Assembly (NCBI GenBank): GCA_965232815.1
Contig: OZ247427.1
Location: 248,001-312,000 of the forward strand
Direction: 5' to 3'
Length of the DNA stretch: 64,000 nucleotides
Origin: Bin87 sp026710825
GTDB lineage: Bacteria > Chloroflexota > Dehalococcoidia > Lucifugimonadales > UBA3495
Positions within the stretch are counted from its first letter, which is position 1; each line of letters starts with the position of its first letter. The translations under genes and the position numbers were made by a program. Below are positions 1 through 7,808 of the stretch, piece by piece. The notes under the pieces were generated by a model. The model did not search any database, had not been told where the DNA came from, and worked only from the letters and a program-made list of their open reading frames with translations.

Positions 1-69
1 GGTTCCCCGGTCACGCAGTCGGTAGCCAACCCGACGTCGGTGGAGACCGAGTTCGAGATGGTGGGTTGA
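1..69 (+). CDS. 3' end of an unidentified gene (partial)
   Basis: An open frame runs in from the window edge and ends at TGA 67-69; only the last 22 residues are visible, ending in FEMVG. They are too few to assign a family. The stop overlaps the ATG of the rhodanese gene by one base (TGATG), the arrangement expected for translational coupling, so the two genes probably share a transcript. Confidence 0.5.
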   Translation, partial: GSPVTQSVANPTSVETEFEMVG

Positions 70-842
70 TGACAACATTCGTTTCCGCCGATTGGGTCGC
101 AGAGAGGATTGGCCGACCGGAGTTCCTGATCATCGATCCCCGATCGGCCATGCGCTACCTGATGGGCCACCTGCGCGGCGCGGTGAGCGTGCCATTCAAA
201 AAACTCCAGGGGCCAGACGGCAAATTGGCAGATCCTGACCAACTGGCAGCGGCCTTTGGAGCCGCCGGCCTGAGCGATGACGTGACGCCGGTGCTGTACG
301 ACCACCAGGACGGACGGAACGCCGCGATGGCATCCTGGGTTCTTGAATACCTGGGCCGAGAGGATGTTCACATCATGGACCTGCGGTACGAAGCCTGGAA
401 AGATGCAGGACGCGAGGTGCTGTACCGACCGGTCCCCACGGAATCCAGGCAGTTCACCGTCCGGCTCGACCCATCCGTGCGGGCCACGCTGGCGGACGTC
501 GTCGATCCGGGTACAACCGTATTGCTGGACACCCGCACCATCGAGGAGTTCGATGGACAGGTTGAAATGGACCACCGACCGGGCCATATCCCGGGCGCGC
601 TGAACCTGCCCCACATCGAAGCAGCCGGCGAGGATGGCAATTTGCTCATCGATGAATTTGAGCTGCACACACGGCTGGCAATTGCTGGCGTGGCCAACAA
701 TGACACGGTGATCGTCTATTGCCGGAGCGGCGTGCGAGCATCCGTGGCGTGGATGGCCATGCGGCAGTCCGGCTACGACGTTCGCCTGTACGATGGCTCC
801 TACGCGGAGTGGATGGACAGCGACCAACCCGTAGAGGTCTGA
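69..842 (+). CDS. Two-domain sulfurtransferase (rhodanese, thiosulfate/3-mercaptopyruvate type)
   Basis: This is a 257-residue protein made of two rhodanese folds, the usual length of the SseA/TST family, which moves sulfane sulfur from thiosulfate or mercaptopyruvate to an acceptor. The N-terminal fold (about residues 5-120) has Asp in YDHQDGRNA where an active domain would have Cys, so it is structural. The C-terminal fold carries the active loop CRSGVRAS with the catalytic Cys near residue 218. CRSGV lies between the thiosulfate-type (CRKGV) and mercaptopyruvate-type (CGSGV) loops, so substrate is uncertain. ATG 69 was preferred to TTG 66 because it overlaps the preceding stop. Confidence 0.9.
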   Translation: MTTFVSADWVAERIGRPEFLIIDPRSAMRYLMGHLRGAVSVPFKKLQGPDGKLADPDQLAAAFGAAGLSDDVTPVLYDHQDGRNAAMASWVLEYLGREDVHIMDLRYEAWKDAGREVLYRPVPTESRQFTVRLDPSVRATLADVVDPGTTVLLDTRTIEEFDGQVEMDHRPGHIPGALNLPHIEAAGEDGNLLIDEFELHTRLAIAGVANNDTVIVYCRSGVRASVAWMAMRQSGYDVRLYDGSYAEWMDSDQPVEV

Positions 843-851
843 AGTCCGGAG

Positions 852-888
852 GGCGGGCCCGTAAACCGGAACGGCTACGGGGCCCGCC
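852..888 (+). terminator. Hairpin after the rhodanese gene
   Basis: The arm GGCGGGCCCGTA at 852-863 pairs with TACGGGGCCCGCC at 876-888 with one bulged G. There is no T-run, so it may be a factor-dependent terminator or an RNA-stabilising hairpin. A TATAAT hexamer follows at 914-919 but has no recognisable -35 box. Confidence 0.4.
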
Positions 889-984
889 GCGGGCACGAGG
901 CAGGCAAACCCGCTATAATGCGGCCAACTGCCGCATCGCCCCGCCGCCGCATCCGCATGGTCGAACGGCCGGGCCGGAGGTCTT

Positions 985-1407
985 ATGCCCATCGTCCAAC
1001 GCCCCTACGTACCGCCGGAAGACAAGCCGCCGCAGGAAGAGAGCTACATCAACCCTGGCGACGTGGCTCCGATTACCGTCAACACAGCCCCGGCTGCGGC
1101 GCCGGCCCCAGTAGAAGCGCCCACATCGATGGACGCGATCACGTTCTACAGCGACTCGTTCCACGTTTTCAGCAGCCTGTACTCGGCGGTGCTGTTTTTC
1201 GGCGAGCAACTGGAAGAACGGGAGCCGATTCTGCGCGCACGCATCAAGGTCAGCCCGCAGATGATGAAAGCGATCGCCGTGCTCGCGACCAAACACGTGC
1301 GCGAGTATGAGGCAGCGGTGGGTCCCATCATGCTGCCGGACCAGGTGTATACCGCGTGGGAACTGAACCCGGACGGAACCAGCAACGTAGAAGAGTTGAG
1401 TCACTAG
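985..1407 (+). CDS. DUF3467-like small protein
   Basis: The 140-residue product has a proline- and alanine-rich N-terminal third (about residues 1-48) and then a compact domain from 49 to 128. The domain resembles DUF3467: a FYSDSFHVFSS segment, a VLFFGEQ strand, an RIKVSPQMMKAIAVLA helix and a conserved EYEAAVGPI element. Function is unknown. GAGG lies just upstream of the ATG. The following hypothetical gene starts 35 bp downstream on the same strand, so the two probably form an operon. The family assignment is from motif memory. Confidence 0.7.
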   Translation: MPIVQRPYVPPEDKPPQEESYINPGDVAPITVNTAPAAAPAPVEAPTSMDAITFYSDSFHVFSSLYSAVLFFGEQLEEREPILRARIKVSPQMMKAIAVLATKHVREYEAAVGPIMLPDQVYTAWELNPDGTSNVEELSH

Positions 1408-1442
1408 TTTTCGCCGGTCGTCGGTTTCCAGGGAATAATGCC

Positions 1443-1946
1443 ATGACTACACCGAATATGCCCAACGGCGATGAGGACGGGCGGCCGCTGGCGGAAGACC
1501 AGGCGTTGCCGGTCAACGTCATTCCGAACACCAATTGGGCATCGCCGGAAGGCTGGGACTGGCACAACACGTCCACGAGCCAGCCCAACGCCGCGACGTT
1601 TCACATCAGCCACAGCGACGTCACCCGGGTATTCACGGACGTGCTGACGCCGGCCGACAGCCCGCCGGATGCCTATTTGGTATTGAAGAAGGACATCCCG
1701 CTGGTCATCATCGACAGCTTGGATCAGTACTGGGCCGCCGAATCCAAGACCGCGCTTCCGTTGAACGGCCTGCGGGTTCCGATAGCGGCGGACACGTTGG
1801 CGGAGGCGAAGAGCCAATTGGCGGCGGACCTGGCGGCGCAACTGCGTCTGCTGATGATGCTTTCCACCGGCGGCATGACGCTGGCGCCGGCGTTACAGGA
1901 AAATTTCCTGATGCTGGACGCGTTTTTGGAACCCCGACGGACCTGA
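1443..1946 (+). CDS. Hypothetical protein, 167 residues
   Basis: I do not recognise a family. The protein is acidic and mixed alpha/beta, with an N-terminal disordered stretch (residues 1-30) and a C-terminal helix-rich half (LAEAKSQLAADLAAQLRLL). It has no membrane segment or signal peptide. ATG 1443 was chosen over the upstream in-frame TTG at 1356 because that would overlap the previous gene by 52 bp. It ends 23 bp before a strong intrinsic terminator, so it is the last gene of the rhodanese-side transcript. Confidence 0.6.
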   Translation: MTTPNMPNGDEDGRPLAEDQALPVNVIPNTNWASPEGWDWHNTSTSQPNAATFHISHSDVTRVFTDVLTPADSPPDAYLVLKKDIPLVIIDSLDQYWAAESKTALPLNGLRVPIAADTLAEAKSQLAADLAAQLRLLMMLSTGGMTLAPALQENFLMLDAFLEPRRT

Positions 1947-1969
1947 CAACACGACCGGGTTATCTACGA

Positions 1970-2004
1970 GCAGGGGCGGGTTTGAAACCCGCCCCTGCTT
2001 TTTT
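1970..2004 (+). terminator. Intrinsic terminator built from a dispersed palindrome
   Basis: The arms GCAGGGGCGGGTTT (1970-1983) and AAACCCGCCCCTGC (1985-1998) are perfectly complementary around one G and are followed by six T. It separates the forward genes from the convergent molybdopterin gene. The core is one member of the dispersed palindrome family described in the findings. Confidence 0.8.
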
Positions 2005-2025
2005 GTGCGCTCTTTCCGTTGGCTA

Positions 2026-4314
2026 TCAGCCGTTGGCTTCCTCGAGAGCCTCGAGAATGCTGGTGGGAGACAGCGGGAGCTTGTTCACGCGGACGCCAGT
2101 GGCATGGTAGACAGCGTTGTGCAACGCGGCCAGAGGTGGGATGATCGGGGCCTCTCCGACTCCGCGCAGCCCGTAGGGATGGCGCGGGTTGGGGACTTCG
2201 ATGACCACCGTGTCGATCATGGGCATATCGAGAGCGGTGGGCATGCGGTAGTCCAGGAAGGTGGAGTTGAGCATGGTCCCGTCGGCGGCGTAGGTGTAGT
2301 CCTCGGACAACGCCCAGCCAATGCCCTGCATCGTCCCTCCCTGCATCTGGCCCTCGACGTAGCTGGGGTGGACGGAGGTTCCAGAGTCGATGAAGGCGGT
2401 GCAGCGCAGGATGTCCACCTTGCCGGTCTCGGGGTCGACCTCGACGTCGATGATGTTTCCGGCGAATATGGGACCCACTCCGGTGGATGTGGCGGAGGAC
2501 GACGCGGTGAGCGGGCCGCCGGTGCGCATCATGCGGCTGGCGGCATCGGCGATGGTCATGCTCTCCTCGGTGGTGGTGCAGGTGAACACCCCGTCGGCGA
2601 ACTCGACCTGGTCCGGTTCGACCTCCCAAACCATCGCGCAACGCTGGGCCATCTGGTCGCGGAGATCCTCGGCGGCGGCGATGGCAGCGAGGCCGGTGTC
2701 GAAGGCGATGCGGCTGCCGCCGGTGGAGGCGGTCCAGCCGACGGTGTCGGTATCCACGACGGTGGGGGCGATCTGGTCAATGTCTATGCCGAGGGTTTCG
2801 GCGACCTGCATGGCGACGGCGGTACGCGTGCCGCCGATGTCCACGGAACCGGTGATGAGGTTCAGGGTGCCGTTGGCGTTGACGTTGATGGTGGCTGACG
2901 AGGCCTGGCCCGCCTGCCAGCGGAAGCCGACCGCTATGCCGCGACCGCGATTGGGACCTTCCAGCGGGGTCCGGTTGTGGTCGCTGTTGATCATGGCCTC
3001 TTCCAGTTCGCGGCAACCGAAGACGCGGTGGGGAACACCGTTGGGCATGCGGTCGCCCTCCTGGACGGCGTTTTGCATGCGGAGTTCCATGGGATCCTTG
3101 CCCAGGATCTCGGCGAGTTCGTCAACCACGGCTTCCACCGCAAATGCCACCTGGGGTTGGCCCGGAGCGCGGTAGGCCTGCACCTTCTGCTTGTTGCAGA
3201 CGACGTCGTAGCCATCGACCAGCATGTGTTCCATCTTGTAGGGCCCGAACCCGGTGAGAGCGCCACCGCCCACGGGAGAGCCAGGATACGCGCCGGCTTC
3301 ATACACCATGTGCAGTTGGCCGGCGACCATTGTGCCGTCGTTTTTGACGCCCATCTTGCAACGCATGAATGTGGCAGAGGCGGGACCGCTGCCGATGAAG
3401 ACCTCGGTGCGATCCATCGCAACCTTGACCGCCTGGCCGGTCTTGCGGGACAGGACGGCAGCAACCGGGTCCGTGTAGGTGATGCCCTTGGCGCCGAATC
3501 CGCCGCCGATTTCCATGGGTACAACCTTCACGGCGGATTCGGGGACGCCGATGATGGCGGCGGTCTGGGCGCGGATGTTGAAGATGCCCTGGGTGCTGGT
3601 CCAGATGGTGACACGACCATCGGCGGACCACTTGGCGGTGGAGACGTGGGGCTCGATGTAGCCCTGGTGCACGGTCTGGGTCTCGAACTCGCGCTCGATG
3701 ACGATGTCGGCCTCGGCGAAGCCCTGCTCGACATCGCCGACCGTGTGCTGGATGTGTCCGGCAACATTACTCTTCACGCCGGTATCGTCGCCGCGAGCGA
3801 ACCGTTCCATGCGGAAGTAGGTGGTCATGTCGTCGTGTAGCAGGGTGGCGTCTTCGGCCATGGCTTCGCGCCAGGTAAGCACAGTCGGCAGGACCTCATA
3901 GTCCACGTCGACGAGTTCCAGGGCTTCCGTGGCGATATGGGGGTTGACGGCGCAGACGGCGGCGACGGCGTGGCCAACATAGAGGACTTTGTCCTTGGCC
4001 AGCAGGTTTTCGGCGATCATGCGAGCATTGCCCTGGACCTCTGCGAAGTCGATCATCCGGTTTTCGATGATCGGGAAGTCCGCGGCGGTGGCAACGGCGA
4101 CGACGCCGGGCAGCGCCTCGGCCTTGCTGGTTTCGATGCTGCGGATGCGGGCGTGGCTGTGCGGGCTGCGGAGAATCTTGGCGTGCAGCATGCCCGGAAG
4201 GCTGATGTCTGCGCCGTAGCGGGCTGCGCCGGTCACCTTGTCCACGCCGTCGTGGCGTACTGGTCGAGTGCCGATGACGCGGTATTGCTGTGCGGGCTGG
4301 GCGGTGGTGGTCAT
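2026..4314 (-). CDS. Xanthine dehydrogenase-family molybdopterin-binding (large) subunit
   Basis: The 762-residue product matches the large subunit of molybdenum hydroxylases (xanthine dehydrogenase, CoxL-like, 4-hydroxybenzoyl-CoA reductase). The N-terminal a/b hammerhead covers about residues 15-145, followed by the cofactor domain with GGGFGAKG at 270-277. AYRAPGQPQ stands where true CO dehydrogenases have AYRCSFR, so this is not form I CoxL. The catalytic GVGE motif is at about 718-721. ATG 4314 is preceded by a strong AGGAGG. No 2Fe-2S or FAD subunit gene lies beside it. The substrate is unknown; a hydroxylation of an organic compound is inferred. Confidence 0.88.
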   Translation of the reverse strand: MTTTAQPAQQYRVIGTRPVRHDGVDKVTGAARYGADISLPGMLHAKILRSPHSHARIRSIETSKAEALPGVVAVATAADFPIIENRMIDFAEVQGNARMIAENLLAKDKVLYVGHAVAAVCAVNPHIATEALELVDVDYEVLPTVLTWREAMAEDATLLHDDMTTYFRMERFARGDDTGVKSNVAGHIQHTVGDVEQGFAEADIVIEREFETQTVHQGYIEPHVSTAKWSADGRVTIWTSTQGIFNIRAQTAAIIGVPESAVKVVPMEIGGGFGAKGITYTDPVAAVLSRKTGQAVKVAMDRTEVFIGSGPASATFMRCKMGVKNDGTMVAGQLHMVYEAGAYPGSPVGGGALTGFGPYKMEHMLVDGYDVVCNKQKVQAYRAPGQPQVAFAVEAVVDELAEILGKDPMELRMQNAVQEGDRMPNGVPHRVFGCRELEEAMINSDHNRTPLEGPNRGRGIAVGFRWQAGQASSATINVNANGTLNLITGSVDIGGTRTAVAMQVAETLGIDIDQIAPTVVDTDTVGWTASTGGSRIAFDTGLAAIAAAEDLRDQMAQRCAMVWEVEPDQVEFADGVFTCTTTEESMTIADAASRMMRTGGPLTASSSATSTGVGPIFAGNIIDVEVDPETGKVDILRCTAFIDSGTSVHPSYVEGQMQGGTMQGIGWALSEDYTYAADGTMLNSTFLDYRMPTALDMPMIDTVVIEVPNPRHPYGLRGVGEAPIIPPLAALHNAVYHATGVRVNKLPLSPTSILEALEEANG

Positions 4315-4360
4315 GGGGTTCCTCCTGGAATTGGGAGCGGCAGACGAAGGACGTAACGCC

Positions 4361-5125
4361 CTACTTGATGAAGCCGGGCAGGAAGTATTCGCGGGTTGGG
4401 TCCGGCGGCATTCCCGGCATGTCGGCGGGAACGACGCCATCACTTTCGATGGCGGAGCGGACGATACCCTTGTTGAAGGGGCTGATGTCATCGTCGGACA
4501 TGAAGTCGCGAACGGGCATCCAGAGACATTCCTCGATTTCCTGTTCGCTCATCTTGATATCGTGGGTGAGGGCGCGCAGGCGACACACGAAATATATGTC
4601 GGACTTGCCATACCGGTAGCCATGCCAGTGGCGGAAGCACGCCAGGGCCTCGAATTCGGCCTGCACGCCGGTTTCCTCCAGCACCTCGCGGACGATGGAA
4701 TCGACGATGTGCTCGCCGGGTTCCAGGGCTCCGCCCGGAAGCTTGTAGAAGGGTGGCCGGTTGTCGATGCGATACCGCTCGCAGACCACCAACAGTTCGT
4801 CCTTATCGTTGAGAACGACACCGCCAGCGCCAACGTAATGGGTGGCGTAGGGCGGGATGAACGAGTCGGGAATAAGCATCAGCGTGGCGGTGACGCCGTT
4901 GTCGTCGGCGTGGTGGTAGGTGAATCCGCGCTGGGTGGCGATGGGTACATGGGTCGCCAACTCGATGGGAATATCGACCCACGCGACCTCGTATCCGGCC
5001 TCACGCCACTCGGCAATCGAGGCGTCCAATGAGGCAGCGAAATCGTCGGGACTGGGGGGCAGTTGCGCGGAATTGACCACGACGCCACGGAACGGATTGG
5101 GCGTCGCGACGAGGGGAGAGACCAT
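4361..5125 (-). CDS. NUDIX hydrolase
   Basis: The 254-residue protein has a complete NUDIX box at residues 131-154: GGALEPGEHIVDS followed by REVLEETGV. These residues bind the metal and hydrolyse a nucleoside-diphosphate-linked substrate. A 95-residue N-terminal extension of mixed alpha/beta structure precedes the box, similar to the pre-NUDIX domain of Nudt6-type proteins. The start at 5125 has GGAG seven bases upstream, whereas the alternative ATG at 5143 has none. It sits 46 bp upstream of the molybdopterin gene on the same strand and may be co-transcribed. Confidence 0.85.
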   Translation of the reverse strand: MVSPLVATPNPFRGVVVNSAQLPPSPDDFAASLDASIAEWREAGYEVAWVDIPIELATHVPIATQRGFTYHHADDNGVTATLMLIPDSFIPPYATHYVGAGGVVLNDKDELLVVCERYRIDNRPPFYKLPGGALEPGEHIVDSIVREVLEETGVQAEFEALACFRHWHGYRYGKSDIYFVCRLRALTHDIKMSEQEIEECLWMPVRDFMSDDDISPFNKGIVRSAIESDGVVPADMPGMPPDPTREYFLPGFIK

Positions 5126-5262
5126 ACGGCGGCTCCGTGTCATTTCGGGTGGTATGGAACGGCGGCAGTATAGCACAAGGGCATTGAATCGACGCCGATG
5201 GACAGGCTGCGACCACACCGGGTTGAACGTGCCGGTCTCGGTTGCGGCTTCGGTATGCCTGG

Positions 5263-5291
5263 TTGACATTCTGGATTGGAATCCATAGAAT
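5263..5291 (+). promoter_or_regulatory. Sigma70-type promoter for the first binding-protein gene
   Basis: TTGACA at 5263-5268, a 17-bp spacer and TAGAAT at 5286-5291 match the vegetative consensus at 11 of 12 positions. Transcription would start near 5298 and leave a leader of about 188 nt before ATG 5486. The first part of the leader is strongly AT-rich. Confidence 0.75.
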
Positions 5292-5485
5292 CCCAAGCAA
5301 TAATATAACGATTTACAGCATAATTATCTTTTATTATCATGGTTTTCGTATAACAAGCGAGGGACAGAATCCGTATCCGCAATAGTACCCGCAACTGGAT
5401 GCCGTTTTCCGACAGCGCAGCGTAGGCGAAAGGACGGAGGCGATCGCGAGCGAATGCGTTGAAACGCAGTTGAGGAGGAGTGACC

Positions 5486-7423
5486 ATGCTAACCAGACGA
5501 TTTTGGTATCCGGCCCCGCTGATGCCCGTCCTGTTGTCCCTGTTGATGCTGGCCGCGCTGGCTTGCGCGGGCGCGGAGGTGCCGCAGGAAACGGAGTCGA
5601 CAGGGACGACGACCGGGGACACGGCCGCAGCCAGCCAGGCACAGTCGCCAACCCAGGCGCAGCCGCAGGCTCAGCCGCAATCTCAACCTCAGAGTCAGAC
5701 CCAGTCGCAGCCACAGACGCAACCCCAGCAACAGGCGCAGCCGCAGGCTCAAACCGCACCGGAACCGGTCGCAACGGCAGCGCCGGAGCCGGCCCAACCG
5801 GTGCCGTTCGCGACCCGGGTTCCGGCGGCGCTGCCGTCAGAGGTCGTGGCCAACCCGATAACCAAGGACATGTATCCCGACGCCGTGCGAGGCGGCATCC
5901 TGCGGCGGGGAGGCTATTACGATCCGGCGCACTTTGACCTGATGCAGGTGTCCAGCGTAACGAATTCGTTCACGCAGATGATGCTGTACAACAACATCCT
6001 GCGCTACAACCCCCTGGACGCGGGCAAGACCATCATCCCCGACCTGGCAACCAGCTGGGAGGTTTCCGAGGATGGCTACACCTGGACCTTCCCACTGCGA
6101 GAGGGCGTTACGTTCCACGACGGAACGGTATTGAACGCGGACGACGTGGCAGCGTCGTGGTCCAGGGTCATTGATCCGCCGGCCGGAGTGGTCAGCGCGC
6201 GGAAAGGCCTGTACACGCCGTTCGGTCCGTCGATAGAGGTCATCGACCTGCTCACGGTTCAATTCACCTTTGAAAAGGCGCCTCCGCTGAACTACGGCCT
6301 CAACGCTTTCGCGCTGGAATGGCACGGAGTGTTCCAGAAAGCATACCTGGAGGAGCACAACTACGACCTGAAGCAGGCCGGCCAGTTCGCGCCCAGCACC
6401 GGCGCGTTCAAATACCTGGAGTACCAAGAAGGCGAGGTGTGGAAGAACGAACGGTACGAAAACTACTGGAACGAAGGTCTGCCCTACCTGGACGAGGTTT
6501 GGACCTACCCCCTGGAGAACAGCACGAACCGCTCGGCGGCGCTGCTGGCGGGCAACGTGGACTTCGCCCAGACCATTGACCCCCAGGCATTCAACCGGAT
6601 GCTGGAAGATGACCGATTCGTGGCCGAGCCGTTCTCGTCCTATTCCTACGGCGGCATCTGGTTCAACATGGACAAAGAGCCGTGGAGCGACCCCAGGGTT
6701 CGCAAGGCGATGTGGCTGGCGTTCGACCGTCTGGCCGCTCATGAGGTCGTGAGCGAGTGGCTGTTCGGATACCCGGGCGGCGGGGGCTGGACGCTGCCCG
6801 ACCAGGCCTATCAATTGCCGCAGGCGGAAATCGACGAGAGGCTCGTGTATGACCGCGTCAGCGCGGAGGCGGAGGCCAAACGGCTGATGGCGGAAGCCGG
6901 CTACGCCGACGGCATCAAGAACGTTGACCTGATGCAACGGCAGCCCAACAGCCCGTGGTATTCAGCGGTGGCACAGATGGCTGAGCTGGAGTTCCTACGG
7001 GTCCTGGGCATCGAGTCGACGATTCGGGCGGTGCCATCCGCCGTGTGGTTTGAAGAGTTGGCCAACCGCAACTTTGACATCACGGTGGGAGCCATAGCAT
7101 CGCCGTTCATCGACCCGTCGGCGTACATGAACAGTTTCTACCGGTGCGGCGGCGGCGAGAACCACTCGAACTACTGCAACGAGGAGTTCGATTCGGTAAT
7201 GTCGATGGTGGACACGGAGGGTGATTTCGACAAACGGTACGAACTGGTGCAGAAGGCCGCCGGCATCCTGGACGCGGATCCGCCCGTAGTTACGTGGTGG
7301 TACAACCGGACGCTGGCGGCGTGGCGTTCCTGCGTCCACGGGCTGGAAGGGAAGCACGGGGCCCTGGTGCACAACCTGGACCGCATGGACACGGTATGGA
7401 TGGACGCGGAGTGCCAGCAATAA
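5486..7423 (+). CDS. ABC peptide/nickel-type substrate-binding lipoprotein 1
   Basis: This 645-residue family-5 solute-binding protein (DppA/OppA type) captures a peptide or similar solute outside the membrane. Residues 1-26 are a lipoprotein signal and Cys27 in LAALACAGA is the likely lipidated residue. Residues of about 50-95 form a linker almost entirely of Gln, Pro, Ala and Ser. The binding domain follows, with the typical LRYNPLDAGKTIIPDLATSW and DPRVRKAMWLAFDR segments. GAGGAGG lies seven bases before ATG 5486. It is close to identical with the next gene over the binding domain but differs in the linker, so the two may differ in expression or ligand. Confidence 0.92.
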   Translation: MLTRRFWYPAPLMPVLLSLLMLAALACAGAEVPQETESTGTTTGDTAAASQAQSPTQAQPQAQPQSQPQSQTQSQPQTQPQQQAQPQAQTAPEPVATAAPEPAQPVPFATRVPAALPSEVVANPITKDMYPDAVRGGILRRGGYYDPAHFDLMQVSSVTNSFTQMMLYNNILRYNPLDAGKTIIPDLATSWEVSEDGYTWTFPLREGVTFHDGTVLNADDVAASWSRVIDPPAGVVSARKGLYTPFGPSIEVIDLLTVQFTFEKAPPLNYGLNAFALEWHGVFQKAYLEEHNYDLKQAGQFAPSTGAFKYLEYQEGEVWKNERYENYWNEGLPYLDEVWTYPLENSTNRSAALLAGNVDFAQTIDPQAFNRMLEDDRFVAEPFSSYSYGGIWFNMDKEPWSDPRVRKAMWLAFDRLAAHEVVSEWLFGYPGGGGWTLPDQAYQLPQAEIDERLVYDRVSAEAEAKRLMAEAGYADGIKNVDLMQRQPNSPWYSAVAQMAELEFLRVLGIESTIRAVPSAVWFEELANRNFDITVGAIASPFIDPSAYMNSFYRCGGGENHSNYCNEEFDSVMSMVDTEGDFDKRYELVQKAAGILDADPPVVTWWYNRTLAAWRSCVHGLEGKHGALVHNLDRMDTVWMDAECQQ

Positions 7424-7455
7424 CGACGCAGGGACCGCGGTCGGCGGCGTCGATA

Positions 7456-7484
7456 CCGGGGGCAGGCCACAAACCTGCCCCCGG
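7456..7484 (+). terminator. Palindromic hairpin after binding protein 1
   Basis: CCGGGGGCAGG (7456-7466) pairs perfectly with CCTGCCCCCGG (7474-7484) across a seven-base loop. It is a relative of the dispersed GGGGC-type palindromes and ends 32 bp after the stop codon. It lacks a T-run, so it may attenuate or protect the mRNA end. Confidence 0.5.
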
Positions 7485-7577
7485 CCCGTCGCTCTACACA
7501 GATCGCACCCACCCGCAAGGGGTGCCCAGCGGCAATGGGTGACCAGGATTCGACCTATCATCCGCGAATATCAGATA

Positions 7578-7606
7578 TTGACAAGGGCGATGGCACTCCC
7601 TACAAT
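7578..7606 (+). promoter_or_regulatory. Sigma70-type promoter for the second binding-protein gene
   Basis: TTGACA at 7578-7583, a 17-bp spacer and TACAAT at 7601-7606 are near-consensus. The start would fall near 7613, leaving a leader of about 195 nt, almost the same length as the leader of the first paralogue although the sequences do not obviously match. Confidence 0.75.
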
Positions 7607-7808
7607 CCCGGCAGTCGTCGAAAGACTGAATTCGCCGCCAATGGCGCAAGTTTTGCCCCATCAAAACTGCAAATGTAGTCAACAAGTTAGTATTCGTTGC
7701 AAAGCGATAATAGGCGTCGAATTACGTACTCCGATAGTCGGAGTCGGGGATCATCACGGCGGCCAATCTCACAATCCAACGGGTCACAAGGCACCCGGGG
7801 AGGGAAAA

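Noticed and set aside
2005..4356. Long antisense open frames opposite the molybdopterin gene
   Set aside because: They arise from the high GC and codon bias of the real minus-strand gene, have repetitive Gly/Val/Asp composition, and match no family.
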